This document shows positions 8,088 through 17,258 of a stretch of 64,000 nucleotides of DNA, piece after piece. The stretch lies in the NCBI GenBank assembly GCA_902788365.1, contig CADAJN010000004.1, forward strand, positions 156,548 to 220,547, written 5' to 3'. The stretch is from an uncultured Pseudomonadota bacterium. GTDB lineage: Bacteria; Pseudomonadota; Alphaproteobacteria; RF32; CAG-239. The notes under the pieces are model-generated. The model was not told where the DNA came from. It did no database searches and was given only the letters and a program-made list of their open reading frames with translations. Numbering within the stretch: the first letter of the stretch is position 1; each line of letters opens with the position of its first letter. The translations under genes and the position numbers were made by a program.

Positions 8088-9194
8088 TTACTTCTTTGCC
8101 GCCAAATGCTTTAAAAATTTAATCTGAATATCGGCAATTTGCTTTACACTTTCAAGCTCCACATATTCGCCGGAGGCATGCATCCCCTCGCCTGTGCCAG
8201 AGTGCATGATTACGGTTGAGCCTTTAACGGCAAATGCACGAGAATCGGTCGCTCCGCCGATATGTTCAAATTCAATTTTACGTTCCATAATGTTTTCGGC
8301 AAAGCGTTTATAGTCCAATATATCCGGATTATCTTCATCCATAACCACCGGTGTTGAGGCGGATACAATTTTATAGCTGACACCGGTTGGCAGACATTTT
8401 TGCAAATTTTTCTGCAAATTTTCCACCGTAGAATCTTCAGTTAAACGAAAGTCCAAAAGCGCTTCGGCGTAGTTAGAAATAATGTTTGACACTTGCCCGC
8501 CTTCAATCTTGGCAAAATGCACCGTATCAATCCATTTATCGTTTGGCATTGGCAATTCAGCCGAAAAATACGGATAAATCCGGCGAATATTCTGCCATGC
8601 CTGCATTAATAACTCGTTTGCATCTACTCCGTCCCACGGCGTTGAACCATGCGCTTCTTTACCTTCGGCTATTAACTTCACAAACACCGGATTTTTACAC
8701 TTGCTGACAATTTTCGTAATATCACCGCCGACGTCGTTATCAAGCACAATGCGCGCCTTAATTTCAGGATACGCCGCCAAAAACGACTCTGTTGATTTAC
8801 TACCCTTTTCCTCATCGGTAGAAAGCACAACGCCGAATTTAAGCGGCAATTTGTGTGTTATCACATATTCCATGGAATTTAGTGCCACAGCGGCAAATGA
8901 TTTCATATCTAATGTGCCGCGACCGAACATTTTACCGTTGTCAATGCGCGGCTCAAACATTTCATCGGTAGCCGGCACCACATCAATATGCCCCAACACC
9001 AAAACATCAAAATCCAATGTATCCGCATTGCGCAAGAACACCACCGGTGATGCATCGCGTTGAAAAATTTCAACCTGTGCCGGTATATGTGCAAATTTAT
9101 CTTTAATATATTGCGTTGCCTTTGCGATTTCAGCAGCATTACCGGTTTCGGTCCGAAAACGAATTAAATCTTCAATCGTAGCAATTAAATCCAT
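8088..9194 (-). CDS. M20-family zinc metallopeptidase (ArgE/DapE-like)
   Basis: Di-zinc amidohydrolase that removes acyl or amino-acid groups from small substrates in the cytoplasm. Metal-site motifs in order: GHIDVVP (about residue 67), GRGTLDMKS, STDEEKGS with the catalytic Glu pair, and a His near the C-terminus (MHASGEYVE). 368 aa is normal. The family includes ArgE, DapE and dipeptidases, and I cannot separate these here; no arginine or lysine biosynthesis genes are adjacent. Single gene on the minus strand with a terminator-like repeat after it. Confidence 0.85.
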   Translation of the reverse strand: MDLIATIEDLIRFRTETGNAAEIAKATQYIKDKFAHIPAQVEIFQRDASPVVFLRNADTLDFDVLVLGHIDVVPATDEMFEPRIDNGKMFGRGTLDMKSFAAVALNSMEYVITHKLPLKFGVVLSTDEEKGSKSTESFLAAYPEIKARIVLDNDVGGDITKIVSKCKNPVFVKLIAEGKEAHGSTPWDGVDANELLMQAWQNIRRIYPYFSAELPMPNDKWIDTVHFAKIEGGQVSNIISNYAEALLDFRLTEDSTVENLQKNLQKCLPTGVSYKIVSASTPVVMDEDNPDILDYKRFAENIMERKIEFEHIGGATDSRAFAVKGSTVIMHSGTGEGMHASGEYVELESVKQIADIQIKFLKHLAAKK

Positions 9195-9285
9195 AATTAT
9201 TTCCTTTCTTTTTGTTAAATTTTTACCATTTTTTTAATATATATACGGCATAGTAATTTAATAATAAGTAAAAAGGTGAAAAGAT

Positions 9286-9789
9286 ATGAAATCGTTTTTT
9301 ATAGCCTTGTTGGCGATTTTGTTATATTGCGGAAGCGGGTTTGCGGCACCGAATGAAGAAAGCGAAACGGGATTGGAATTGCCACGTATGGTTTCGTTGC
9401 GTTCCAGCCTAATTAACGCTCGTTCCGGTCCGGGTAATCGCTATCCGATAGAGTGGGTTTATAAACAACGCGGCGCACCGGTAGAAATTATTGCCGAGTT
9501 TGAACTATGGCGTAAAATTAAGGACTGGGAAGGTTCCGAGTCGTGGGTGCACAAGGCAATGTTAACCGGTCGGCGTTTTGTGCGCGTGGTTAATCCGGGC
9601 GAAAATAATATTTATGCCAAACCGGATATGGCTTCTGACGTAATTGCCAAGGCTGAAGACGGGGTGATTGGTGAAATTGATAAATGTCCAAGCAAAGACA
9701 GCATGTGCCTGATTAAATTTGACAGTGTGCGTGGATGGATGCCGCGTTCGGCTCTGTTTGGCGTTTATGCGGATGAGGTTATCAGATAA
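9286..9789 (+). CDS. Secreted bacterial SH3-domain protein
   Basis: 167 aa. An N-terminal signal peptide (MKSFFIALLAILLYCGSGFAA) ends near an AxA-like site, so the protein is probably periplasmic. The body has two SH3-like repeats; the first holds the typical NARSGPGNRYPIEW signature and the second VRGWMPRSAL. Such SH3 proteins bind the cell wall and are common upstream of other housekeeping genes in alphaproteobacteria. It has a good SD (AAAAGGTG) and sits 3 bases before xerC, suggesting co-transcription. Confidence 0.8.
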   Translation: MKSFFIALLAILLYCGSGFAAPNEESETGLELPRMVSLRSSLINARSGPGNRYPIEWVYKQRGAPVEIIAEFELWRKIKDWEGSESWVHKAMLTGRRFVRVVNPGENNIYAKPDMASDVIAKAEDGVIGEIDKCPSKDSMCLIKFDSVRGWMPRSALFGVYADEVIR

Positions 9790-9792
9790 GAC

Positions 9793-10758
9793 GTGAAAAA
9801 AGCCATTGATTTTAATGCTGATGAAACTTTATTACCGCTCATTAAACGGTGGCAAAATTGGCTTTTGCATGAGCGCTTGTATTCAACACATACATTAGAC
9901 GGATATGCACGCGATTTGGCATTATTTTTACACGATATCAACCCGCCGAAAAAAGTAAACATAGATGATTTGAAAACATTAGAAGTGCGCGATTTTCGCC
10001 ACTTTTTAAGTATGCGTGCCGCAAAAGCCGTCAATCACTCTTCCATGAGCCGAGAACTGTCGGCTATTAAAAACTTTTTTAAATGGCTAGACGTTAATAA
10101 TCTGGTTAAAAATACCGCCATCAGTGTCATCGGATCACCTAAGCAAGATAAAGTTCTTCCAAAAGCGATAGATGAAAATGATTCGTTTTTGCTACTGGAT
10201 AAAGCTGCCGATGCTGCTAAAAGCACATGGCAGGGTTTGCGCGATAAAGCGGTTTTAACCCTGCTCTATGGTTGCGGTTTGCGTATTTCCGAAGCGTTAG
10301 CCCTCAATGTGGGTGATATTACGGCACAAAGCACATTTTTATGCATCAAAGGCAAAGGTAATAAAGAGCGAATTGTGCCACTGTTACCGCTTATTTGGCA
10401 AAACATTGCCGCCTATTTAGCAGAAAGTCCTTATACGCTTGACAGCGGCGAACCTTTGTTTGTCGGCGCACGTGGCGAACGATTAAGTCCGCGCATTATT
10501 CAACGACAAATGGAAAAACTGCGTCGCAATCTAAATATGCCCGAAACTTTAACCCCGCACGCTCTGCGACATTCGTTTGCCACGCAACTTTTGGCCGAAG
10601 GCGTTGATTTGCGCTCAATTCAACAATTGTTGGGACATTCGTCACTGATGACAACGCAACGCTATACTGAAGTTCAGCTTGAAACCATGATTAAAGAATA
10701 TCATAAAGCACATCCGCTTGAAAAAATCGCACAACAAGATGATAATGCAAAAATCTAA
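9793..10758 (+). CDS. xerC: Tyrosine recombinase XerC/XerD
   Basis: Site-specific recombinase resolving chromosome dimers. The start is a GTG 3 bases after the SH3 gene. N-terminal SAM-like core-binding domain (about 15-100). Catalytic set visible: Arg in GCGLRISEAL, Lys in KGKGNKERIV, HALRHSFA (H-x-x-R), LGHSS, and the Tyr nucleophile in TTQRYT. 321 aa. The length and conservative sequence fit Xer rather than a phage integrase, and it lies far from the prophage at the right end. XerC versus XerD is not certain. Confidence 0.88.
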   Translation: MKKAIDFNADETLLPLIKRWQNWLLHERLYSTHTLDGYARDLALFLHDINPPKKVNIDDLKTLEVRDFRHFLSMRAAKAVNHSSMSRELSAIKNFFKWLDVNNLVKNTAISVIGSPKQDKVLPKAIDENDSFLLLDKAADAAKSTWQGLRDKAVLTLLYGCGLRISEALALNVGDITAQSTFLCIKGKGNKERIVPLLPLIWQNIAAYLAESPYTLDSGEPLFVGARGERLSPRIIQRQMEKLRRNLNMPETLTPHALRHSFATQLLAEGVDLRSIQQLLGHSSLMTTQRYTEVQLETMIKEYHKAHPLEKIAQQDDNAKI

Positions 10759-10767
10759 AAAAAGCTA

Positions 10768-10795
10768 TTGACAAGCAGTATAAAATATATATACT
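10768..10795 (+). promoter_or_regulatory. Promoter for rpmG
   Basis: TTGACA (10768-10773), 16-base spacer, TATACT (10790-10795); rpmG starts 45 bases later. Confidence 0.75.
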
Positions 10796-10840
10796 ACGCC
10801 TAAATGTTTTTAACAAATAATCAGACAGAAGAGAAAAAAA

Positions 10841-11008
10841 ATGGCAAAAGCAGTTAAAATTAAAGTAAAAATGGAAAGCAGCGCCGGAACCGGCTCATTC
10901 TTTATTGCAGAGAAGAATCCGAGAACGCATCCGGAAAAGCTGACCTTGAAAAAATATGATAAAAAATCTCGCAAACATGAAGAATTTGTTGAAAAGAAAT
11001 TGAAGTAA
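10841..11008 (+). CDS. rpmG: 50S ribosomal protein L33
   Basis: 55-aa basic protein starting MAKAVKIKVKMESSAGTGS and ending in EEFVEKKLK, with the L33 pattern GTG.FF.AEKNPRTHPEKL. It lacks the zinc-binding cysteines, as in the Cys-minus form common in proteobacteria. It has its own strong promoter and its own terminator, so it is a monocistronic ribosomal gene. Confidence 0.95.
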   Translation: MAKAVKIKVKMESSAGTGSFFIAEKNPRTHPEKLTLKKYDKKSRKHEEFVEKKLK

Positions 11009-11034
11009 TTTCTTTGTGATAGAAAAAGGGGTTT

Positions 11035-11066
11035 AAGGAGGTGCGCAAAAGCGTCCTCCTTTTTTG
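11035..11066 (+). terminator. rpmG terminator
   Basis: AAGGAGG.GCGC/GCG.CCTCCTT hairpin followed by a T-run. Confidence 0.85.
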
Positions 11067-11147
11067 ATGCATGAAACTTTATCTCCTTTTATGGCGGCCG
11101 AGTTTGTTTATTTTATCTTTTGAAAACCATGATAATCATACAGATAT

Positions 11148-11180
11148 AAAAAAGCCTCCGCGCAACTAAGCGAGAAGGCT
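11148..11180 (-). terminator. Terminator after the TatA-like gene
   Basis: Minus-strand hairpin AGCCT..CGC/GCG..AGGCT then a T-run; converges with rpmG. Confidence 0.7.
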
Positions 11181-11211
11181 TTCAAGCAAATATCTGTCAA
11201 ACGTGTTTTAA

Positions 11212-11610
11212 TCAATAGCGGTTTTCTAAATCTACTTTGCCGTCGTTCTCACTCTCTGTCGGTTCTTGCGGCAATTCAATAACCTTTTCTGTATCTTTTT
11301 GCGGTGTTTCTTTGTCTTCTGCCTTAGTTTCCGCCTCATCTTTTTTAATAAATGAGCCCATAAACTGCAAAGATTCTTCTATTTCTTCAGGTGTATTTTC
11401 TTCGCGTTCTTTTTCTTGCGGTTCGGCATTTTTCTTACTGTCAATATCAGCTTTTACCTGTTTAATTTTATTTTTGGCGATTTTAGAACCTACCTTGGCG
11501 GCATCCATACTGTCTTTAAATTTATCTTCCATCATTTGCTTTAATGCCGGCAGTTTTTCCGCATTAAAAATGGCTAAAACCCCGATAATTACCAAAATCC
11601 AACCAAACAT
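11212..11610 (-). CDS. TatA/TatB-like single-span membrane protein (tentative)
   Basis: 132 aa. One N-terminal membrane helix (MFGWILVIIGVLAIF) is followed by NAEKLPALKQMM, an amphipathic Lys-rich helix, and a long acidic Glu/Lys tail. That order and the K-L-P motif resemble TatA/TatB of the twin-arginine export system. No tatC is adjacent and the phenylalanine-glycine hinge of TatA is missing, so a generic single-span protein is possible. It lies 13 bases after nagZ on the same strand, likely the third gene of a SPOR-nagZ-TatA-like operon. Confidence 0.45.
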   Translation of the reverse strand: MFGWILVIIGVLAIFNAEKLPALKQMMEDKFKDSMDAAKVGSKIAKNKIKQVKADIDSKKNAEPQEKEREENTPEEIEESLQFMGSFIKKDEAETKAEDKETPQKDTEKVIELPQEPTESENDGKVDLENRY

Positions 11611-11623
11611 ACTTCCCCCTTTT

Positions 11624-12682
11624 TTATTGTTTGCGCAATCTGTTCAAAACTTCCGTTGCGTCATATTCATAGTTGTAAGATATAACACTTTTCAAACCTG
11701 CACAATATTTATTTTGCACATATTCAATATTTATTACCGGCAAAGGCCGGCGGATAACGGCGCGCACTTTTTCAAGCCGTTCTTCCGCCTTATCGGTTAA
11801 AATAATACGACTTTGGCATAACGCTTCATTGGCGGCAAAATCAGCATTTCCCAAACAAATCACATCACAACCGGCGGCAAAGCAACGTTCGGCACGTTCA
11901 CAAATAGAACCGCGCAGTGCGTTCATCATTATTGCATCGGAAACCAGCAAACCGTCAAAGCCGATTGTGCCGCGGATAATATCTTTAATCACGCGTTCGG
12001 AACAAGTGGCCGGATTTTTTTCATCAACCGCTGTCAAAACAATATGAGCAACCATACCCATCGGGGTTTCATGCAATTTTTGAAAAGGGTAAAAATCTGT
12101 CATCAACTCTTGCAGCGAATCATTTATGACCGGTAGTTCCAAATGCGGGTCGGCTTGTCCGCGACCATGTCCCGGCATGTGTTTAATGCAAGGACACACA
12201 CCCAACTTCATATACTCTGTAACCATTGCCTGTCCGAGTTTAGCCACCGTTTTTTCATCGCCCGAAAAACAACGGCTTTTAAGCGCTGTAGATGTTTGCG
12301 GATATTCTATATCTAAAACCGGCGCAAAATTGACATTGATACCGGTATTTTTTAAATCAGCGGCAATCAGCTGAGCATGAGCACGCGCAGTTTGTAAATC
12401 TTTTATATCGGCTTGTGCCGTCACAGCTGTCCATTCCGGCTCTAACAAACGGCGCACACGCCCGCCCTCCTGGTCAATGGCAATCAGCACATCTTCACGA
12501 CCGATAACTTCTTTAATTTGCCTGATCAGATTACGAAGCTGGGCTTTGTTTTGCACATTAGCGCAACCTTTGGCAAATAAACATACGCCAAGCGGATTAT
12601 GTGCGGCAAACAAGTGTTTTTCTTCATCGCTGAGCGATGTGCCTTGAACGGATAAAAATGCCGGTAAAATACGCGTTGCCAT
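11624..12682 (-). CDS. nagZ: Beta-N-acetylhexosaminidase NagZ (GH3)
   Basis: Cytoplasmic enzyme that removes GlcNAc from anhydro-muropeptides during cell-wall recycling. Diagnostic motifs: IAIDQEGGRVRRL, KHMPGHGRGQADPHLELP (with the NagZ Asp-x-His acid/base pair), and SDAIMMNAL carrying the Asp nucleophile. 352 aa, normal. It follows the SPOR-domain gene by 6 bases, linking division-site glycan binding and wall recycling in one operon. Confidence 0.92.
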   Translation of the reverse strand: MATRILPAFLSVQGTSLSDEEKHLFAAHNPLGVCLFAKGCANVQNKAQLRNLIRQIKEVIGREDVLIAIDQEGGRVRRLLEPEWTAVTAQADIKDLQTARAHAQLIAADLKNTGINVNFAPVLDIEYPQTSTALKSRCFSGDEKTVAKLGQAMVTEYMKLGVCPCIKHMPGHGRGQADPHLELPVINDSLQELMTDFYPFQKLHETPMGMVAHIVLTAVDEKNPATCSERVIKDIIRGTIGFDGLLVSDAIMMNALRGSICERAERCFAAGCDVICLGNADFAANEALCQSRIILTDKAEERLEKVRAVIRRPLPVINIEYVQNKYCAGLKSVISYNYEYDATEVLNRLRKQ

Positions 12683-12688
12683 CAGATT

Positions 12689-13654
12689 TTAACGTTCCTT
12701 TACGATGCAATCGGCCAAGCCTTTAGCTTTTAATGCGGCACATGCTTTAGCCGCATCTTCGCGCGTAGCAAAAGAACCGGCACGCAGGCGGTAAAATATA
12801 CCTTGTGCGCCAAGGTCTGAGGTTTGAATTTCATGCGAATATTTGGCCAAATCGGCATATTTTCCGGTCAGTGTTTTCCATGTTTGCTCAACAGCGGCTT
12901 TATTTTTAGAAGCCACAAGTTGCATTTGCCATTTACCACCTGCTACAGGTGCAACAACAGGCTGAGTTGTTTTCGGTTCAACTTTCGGCGTTGCGGCGGC
13001 AATGGTTTCTTTAGCTTGTGTTGCAACTTCCGTAGCCTTTTCTTTAGCATTTTCTACTGCAGGGGTTGCAACGGTTTTCACTTCTTCTTTAACTGCGGCA
13101 CCGGTGTTTTGAGCCGAATCGGCCAACAAATCACTCGGTTTAGCCGGCATATTATTTTCAACCGTTTCTTTAGGGCCCGTCACTTTTTCGGTCGGTTGGC
13201 TCACTTCTTCAACAATACCGTCTAAATTTGTGGCATTTTCATCAATATCGGTTACTTCCGGCGCTATTTCAGGCAATTTCGGCTGTTCCGGCATCGGTAA
13301 TAAATTTTCAACCACCGTGTTATCAACATTTTTCTTTTCTACAATATTGTAAACATCTTTATCTTGATTAGGGATTTCCATTCCTCCCGGATTTTCCGGC
13401 TTAATTTTAACCGCTGTTTGCGGCCGATGCAAAACAACCAAATCTTTAGAATGTTCAGCATATTGCGGTGCCAAAATAAACCAGCCAACAACACCGGCTA
13501 AAGCAATTCCGGCAAATGTGCCTAAAAAATTGTTGCGCGAACGCACCAGCTCCGAGCGCCGTTCTTCCATTGAAGCGATTTTCTGCTTAGCCACTTTCTG
13601 GCGGAATTCATCTAAATATTCGTCGTTATCTCTGCTATATAATTCTTTATACAT
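12689..13654 (-). CDS. SPOR-domain inner-membrane cell-division protein
   Basis: 321 aa with a short cytoplasmic head, one membrane helix (about 43-62, LGTFAGIALAGVVGW), a long low-complexity Pro/Glu/Ala/Thr periplasmic linker, and a C-terminal SPOR domain (about 240-318) that binds denuded peptidoglycan glycan strands at the septum. The layout is that of DedD/FtsN-like proteins. It heads an operon with nagZ. A TATAAT lies about 30 bases upstream of the ATG and the ribosome site is AAGGGG. Confidence 0.85.
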   Translation of the reverse strand: MYKELYSRDNDEYLDEFRQKVAKQKIASMEERRSELVRSRNNFLGTFAGIALAGVVGWFILAPQYAEHSKDLVVLHRPQTAVKIKPENPGGMEIPNQDKDVYNIVEKKNVDNTVVENLLPMPEQPKLPEIAPEVTDIDENATNLDGIVEEVSQPTEKVTGPKETVENNMPAKPSDLLADSAQNTGAAVKEEVKTVATPAVENAKEKATEVATQAKETIAAATPKVEPKTTQPVVAPVAGGKWQMQLVASKNKAAVEQTWKTLTGKYADLAKYSHEIQTSDLGAQGIFYRLRAGSFATREDAAKACAALKAKGLADCIVKER

Positions 13655-13778
13655 GGTAAATCCCCTTTTTTAATGATGTTGTGATTATATACATTCAATG
13701 TTTAAAATAGCTTAACAGAATAAAAAAAATCTTTTATTTTGTTAAAATATCTATATAGTGAATGAAAAAGGATATTGA

Positions 13779-14573
13779 ATGAAAATAGCAACATTAAACA
13801 TAAATTCCGTAAATGCCAGATTGCCTTTGCTATGCCGATGGCTTAATGAAAATCGGCCGGATGTAATGTTGTTGCAGGAAATTAAGACGGAGTTCAATAA
13901 TTTTCCGTTTTTTGAATTGCAAATGGCCGGTTTTGAGGCCAAAATGCTCGGACAGAAAAGCTACAACGGCGTGGCAGTGTTAAGCCCTCACCCGATGACA
14001 ATCATCGCAGAAAATTTGCCAAATTTTCCGGATGAAAACGCTCGCTATTTGGAGGTTGAAGTCAATATTCGCGGCAAAAAATATATCATAGCATCTATTT
14101 ACCTGCCAAACGGCAATCCGCCGGCGAATCAACCGCAAGATACCGGCAAATTAGAATATAAATTGGCATGGATGGATGCTTTTTTGGCGCATGCCGACAA
14201 ATTATTAAAATCGGGCAAAAATGTATTACTCGGCGGCGACTTTAATGTGATTATGACACCACAAGACGTGTATAATCCGGAATTGTTTGTCGGTAATGCT
14301 TTATATCGGCCGGAAGTTTGGGCGCGTTTGCAGCAGTTAACATTTTCAGGCTATGCCGATGTTTTTCGCACACTGTATCCGAGCCAAAACGGCTATACAT
14401 TTTGGGATTATACCGGCGGAGCTTTGCAAAATGATTTAGGTATGAGGATTGATTATATTTTCAGTGCACCGGCCTTAACCGATAAGTTAGTCGGTTGCCA
14501 CATTGATAAAGATTTTCGTAAACAGGAAAAATCATCGGACCACACAATTTTAATGGCAGAATTTGAGGATTAA
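13779..14573 (+). CDS. xthA: Exodeoxyribonuclease III
   Basis: AP endonuclease/3'-5' exonuclease of base-excision repair. Motifs of the exonuclease-endonuclease-phosphatase fold in order: MKIATLNINSVNAR, LLQEIKTE (metal Glu), GGDFNVI, RIDYIF, and the catalytic SSDHTILMAEF. 264 aa. Followed 2 bases later by the S41 protease gene, so the two are probably co-transcribed; no functional link is obvious. Confidence 0.93.
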   Translation: MKIATLNINSVNARLPLLCRWLNENRPDVMLLQEIKTEFNNFPFFELQMAGFEAKMLGQKSYNGVAVLSPHPMTIIAENLPNFPDENARYLEVEVNIRGKKYIIASIYLPNGNPPANQPQDTGKLEYKLAWMDAFLAHADKLLKSGKNVLLGGDFNVIMTPQDVYNPELFVGNALYRPEVWARLQQLTFSGYADVFRTLYPSQNGYTFWDYTGGALQNDLGMRIDYIFSAPALTDKLVGCHIDKDFRKQEKSSDHTILMAEFED

Positions 14574-14575
14574 AA

Positions 14576-15664
14576 ATGAAAAAGATATTGTTTTTAGCTG
14601 TTTTTTTGCTTTTAAGCACACCGTTTTCCAATGTTGAAGCGGCCAAAATTGACCAGAAGGTTTTAAACGAAATGTTGACCACGGTCAATGAGGATTATCT
14701 GTATCCGGTCAATAATGCCGAATTGGTGGCAAACGGCCTGAATGCGCTACATAATTTAGATAAAAAATTTGTTGCCTATAAAGGCTCTGACCGCGTTTAT
14801 ATGTATTATGATCAAACCATCACCGCGATTATTCCGTTTCCGGCCGATGACAAAGATATCGGAGCATGGGTAAAGGGGTTGAACAGCGCTTTGCAAGCGG
14901 CCTCAAAAGTTTCCGAAGATGTGGCATTGCATGATTTTGAGTTACCGGATTTGATTATGAAAGGAATGTTGAGCGGATTGGATAAATATTCGCATTATTA
15001 TTCGCAATATGAATATAAGGAAGAAGATTATCGCCACAATTTCCGCATATTTTTTGCCAGCCGTATGATTGAAGATATTTTATACCTCAATATTCGCCTG
15101 TTTAATAAGCAAACATCAGCCAAAGTGCGCGAAGCTTTAGGAAAAAATCCTCAAGCTACCGGTGTTATTATTGATTTGCGCGGTAATGCCGGCGGTATGC
15201 TTAATGAAGCTATTAAAACGGCTGATTTGTTTACCGACGACGAGATTATTACCTATACGACAGCACGCGACAACAGTAATGTGCATTATTATATTTCTAA
15301 AAAAGGCGTGTTGTGCGACAAACCGATGGTTATTTTGATTGACGGTGAAACAGCTTCGGCAGCCGAGGTTTTGGCCGCCGGTTTGCAGGATCAGTCGCGT
15401 GCCAAATTGGTGGGAACAAAGTCTTTCGGTAAAGGAACGGTGCAGAATATTACGGAAATATCAAATGGCGGTAAACTGGTATTGACAACCGAACAATTTT
15501 TCACCCCGTCGGGTAAAGTGATTCATGAAAACGGGGCTGAGCCGGATATTTGCACAGAACTCGGGCGCGACGATAAATGTTCGCGTGAACCGCGTTCCGG
15601 CAAAGAAGAAGATATTGAAACAGCAGTTAAATTGCTTCATGGCGAATTAGACGACGAGCTTTAA
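14576..15664 (+). CDS. S41-family C-terminal processing peptidase
   Basis: Periplasmic serine protease: signal peptide (LFLAVFLLLSTPFSNVEAA), then a catalytic domain with GVIIDLRGNAGG, the Ser nucleophile in GETASAAEV, and the Lys base in GTKSFGKGTVQN. 362 aa, shorter than most CtpA proteins. The segment where a PDZ domain normally sits (about 130-170) is short and does not look like one, so substrate recognition may differ. Ends in a strong terminator. Confidence 0.85.
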   Translation: MKKILFLAVFLLLSTPFSNVEAAKIDQKVLNEMLTTVNEDYLYPVNNAELVANGLNALHNLDKKFVAYKGSDRVYMYYDQTITAIIPFPADDKDIGAWVKGLNSALQAASKVSEDVALHDFELPDLIMKGMLSGLDKYSHYYSQYEYKEEDYRHNFRIFFASRMIEDILYLNIRLFNKQTSAKVREALGKNPQATGVIIDLRGNAGGMLNEAIKTADLFTDDEIITYTTARDNSNVHYYISKKGVLCDKPMVILIDGETASAAEVLAAGLQDQSRAKLVGTKSFGKGTVQNITEISNGGKLVLTTEQFFTPSGKVIHENGAEPDICTELGRDDKCSREPRSGKEEDIETAVKLLHGELDDEL

Positions 15665-15679
15665 ATACTAGTTGGCACA

Positions 15680-15716
15680 AAAAATCCCTCGCGGCACAAT
15701 GGCGGCGGGGGATTTT
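15680..15716 (+). terminator. Terminator of xthA-S41 unit
   Basis: AATCCC..CGC/GCG..GGGATT hairpin followed by Ts; T/A runs on both sides, so it may also serve the converging gene at 15755. Confidence 0.75.
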
Positions 15717-15754
15717 TATAATGTGAAACTTATTATGTTTTCACATCTACGTTT

Positions 15755-16186
15755 TTAAAACGGTAAATCATCAGAGTGTGTTTGAGGCTCAGATTCCGCT
15801 TCTACCGACTCAGCTTTTTGAACTGTCGGCAAAACCAAATAGCGGTCGCTGTCCATCAATTCGGTCATACATTTCCAACTGTTAAATTCCAGTTGGTGCA
15901 TATTCCGCGCGATAAACAACTTAAAGTCCTCGTCAATCGGTTCGGCAATATTGTCCTTGACTAAGTTCAGTACCTTACGGAATTTGTCTTTTTGCGCCTC
16001 CGAGAACTCATCTTTGTTGAGGAGATTCTTGATAAATGCGGCAACATCATCCTTATTGGCGGCACCACAGAGATAAAAGTCGACATAATCAACCTTTTTC
16101 CCATTGTCATAATATAATTGCCTTAATTGCTGCAAATCTTTGCACAACTTTGCACAGGCAATAATCACGATTATATTACTTTTCAT
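15755..16186 (-). CDS. Unrecognised 143-aa protein with an SSB-like acidic tail
   Basis: Starts MKSNIIVIIACAKLCKDL, is helical and ends SDDLPF. That end resembles the SSB C-terminal tip (DDDIPF) used to dock DNA-repair proteins, but no OB-fold is evident. No strong SD precedes it. Codon use is unlike neighbours (AAG, CTC, TTC, GAG are frequent). It follows the membrane-protein gene at 16210-16617 by 23 bases, probably in one transcript. Function unknown. Confidence 0.65.
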   Translation of the reverse strand: MKSNIIVIIACAKLCKDLQQLRQLYYDNGKKVDYVDFYLCGAANKDDVAAFIKNLLNKDEFSEAQKDKFRKVLNLVKDNIAEPIDEDFKLFIARNMHQLEFNSWKCMTELMDSDRYLVLPTVQKAESVEAESEPQTHSDDLPF

Positions 16187-16209
16187 ATGTTTTTCTATTT
16201 TAAGATTTC

Positions 16210-16617
16210 TTAATCATCAGCATATGTTTTACCATGCGGTCTGTCTGAAACTATTACCAAGTGTCCGAACATGGCAACAAATGCCACTAAACTTACCTCC
16301 AATAAAATGTAGAAAATAAGTTTTTCTGTCGGATAAATCATGATTGAACAAATAATCAAGCTCAATGCCATACATATAAAACATATATACCAAACTGCCG
16401 TAAAAAGAAAAGAGAGCGGGGCATCCGGTTTTTCCGGTTTTTGGATATAATATCCGGCAAAGGCTTGCAAAATAATGACAGATACCACCATTAAACCTGC
16501 CACCCAACCTTTGTAGCATATCATACCGTTTATAGCCAGCACAATACACAGTAACGTAACAAATACAAAGAGCATCTCTGCGAGATACAATTTGTAAAAC
16601 CTGAGAAGTCTTTTCAT
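16210..16617 (-). CDS. Four-span membrane protein, unknown
   Basis: 135 aa from the ATG at 16617 (MKRLLRFYKLYLAEM). Four hydrophobic helices (about 14-33, 39-58, 70-92, 100-122) and a short charged tail ending GKTYADD. There is no SD; the leader ends in TTGCGTATG, the same start context seen at three other loci in the window. A TTGACA-N17-TAAACT promoter lies about 60 bases upstream. CTT, CTC and AGG codons are unusual here. Function unknown. Confidence 0.65.
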   Translation of the reverse strand: MKRLLRFYKLYLAEMLFVFVTLLCIVLAINGMICYKGWVAGLMVVSVIILQAFAGYYIQKPEKPDAPLSFLFTAVWYICFICMALSLIICSIMIYPTEKLIFYILLEVSLVAFVAMFGHLVIVSDRPHGKTYADD

Positions 16618-16675
16618 ACGCAATAATATTTTAAATTCATAATTGATGTTATAATTATAAGTTTTGTTACGAGGC

Positions 16676-16704
16676 AGTTTATGGAAAAATACATACACTG
16701 TCAA
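16676..16704 (-). promoter_or_regulatory. Promoter of the 16.6 kb membrane-protein unit
   Basis: Minus strand TTGACA (16704-16699), 17-base spacer, TAAACT (16681-16676); leader of about 50 bases without SD. Confidence 0.65.
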
Positions 16705-16778
16705 GTAATATCTATGTTGAAAGACTAGATGAAATGATAAGGTAGCGTGATGGTATTTGCAAACGTGGTTATATTTGC

Positions 16779-17258
16779 TTAATGCGCCATCAGACGGGCT
16801 TTTTCACGATTCCAATCACGTTCTTTGGTAGTTTCACGCTTATCATAAAGCTTTTTACCGGTGCCGAGACCAATCAGTAATTTGGCGCGGCCGTGATTAT
16901 CAAAATAAAGTTTCATCGCAATCAGTGTTGAACCTTTGCGATTCAGTGCATTGATGATTTTGATGATTTCGCGGTGATGCAACAAAAGTTTGCGGTTGCG
17001 ACGTTCAACATGGCTGGCATATCCCTGATTATCATAGGCGGCAATAAACATATTACTCATCAAAAGTTCCTCGCCTTCTACAATGCCGTATGCTTCGTTA
17101 ATATTGGCGTGCCCTTGGCGTAACGATTTGACTTCCGTGCCGGTTAAAACCAGACCGGCCTCAAAAGTTTCGCCGATGGCATAGTCAAAATGAGCACGAC
17201 GGTTTTGCGCCACCAATCCGCTGGAAATAAAATCTGATTTTTGCGTTTTTTTTGCCAT
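16779..17258 (-). CDS. smpB: tmRNA-binding protein SmpB
   Basis: Partner of tmRNA in rescue of stalled ribosomes. Start at 17258 (MAKKTQKSDF) is set by a GGAAAA site just upstream; 159 aa. Typical SmpB words: NRRAHFDYAIGETFEAG, LTGTEVKSLRQG, LLHHREI, GRAKLLIGLGTGKKLYDKR, and the C-terminal tail WNREKARLM that enters the decoding centre. Single gene; no ssrA seen in the window. Confidence 0.95.
   Translation of the reverse strand: MAKKTQKSDFISSGLVAQNRRAHFDYAIGETFEAGLVLTGTEVKSLRQGHANINEAYGIVEGEELLMSNMFIAAYDNQGYASHVERRNRKLLLHHREIIKIINALNRKGSTLIAMKLYFDNHGRAKLLIGLGTGKKLYDKRETTKERDWNREKARLMAH

Noticed and set aside
9793..10758. Tyrosine recombinase as the prophage integrase
   Set aside because: It is 37 kb from the phage genes, co-transcribed with a host SH3 gene, and has XerC/D-like length and motifs.
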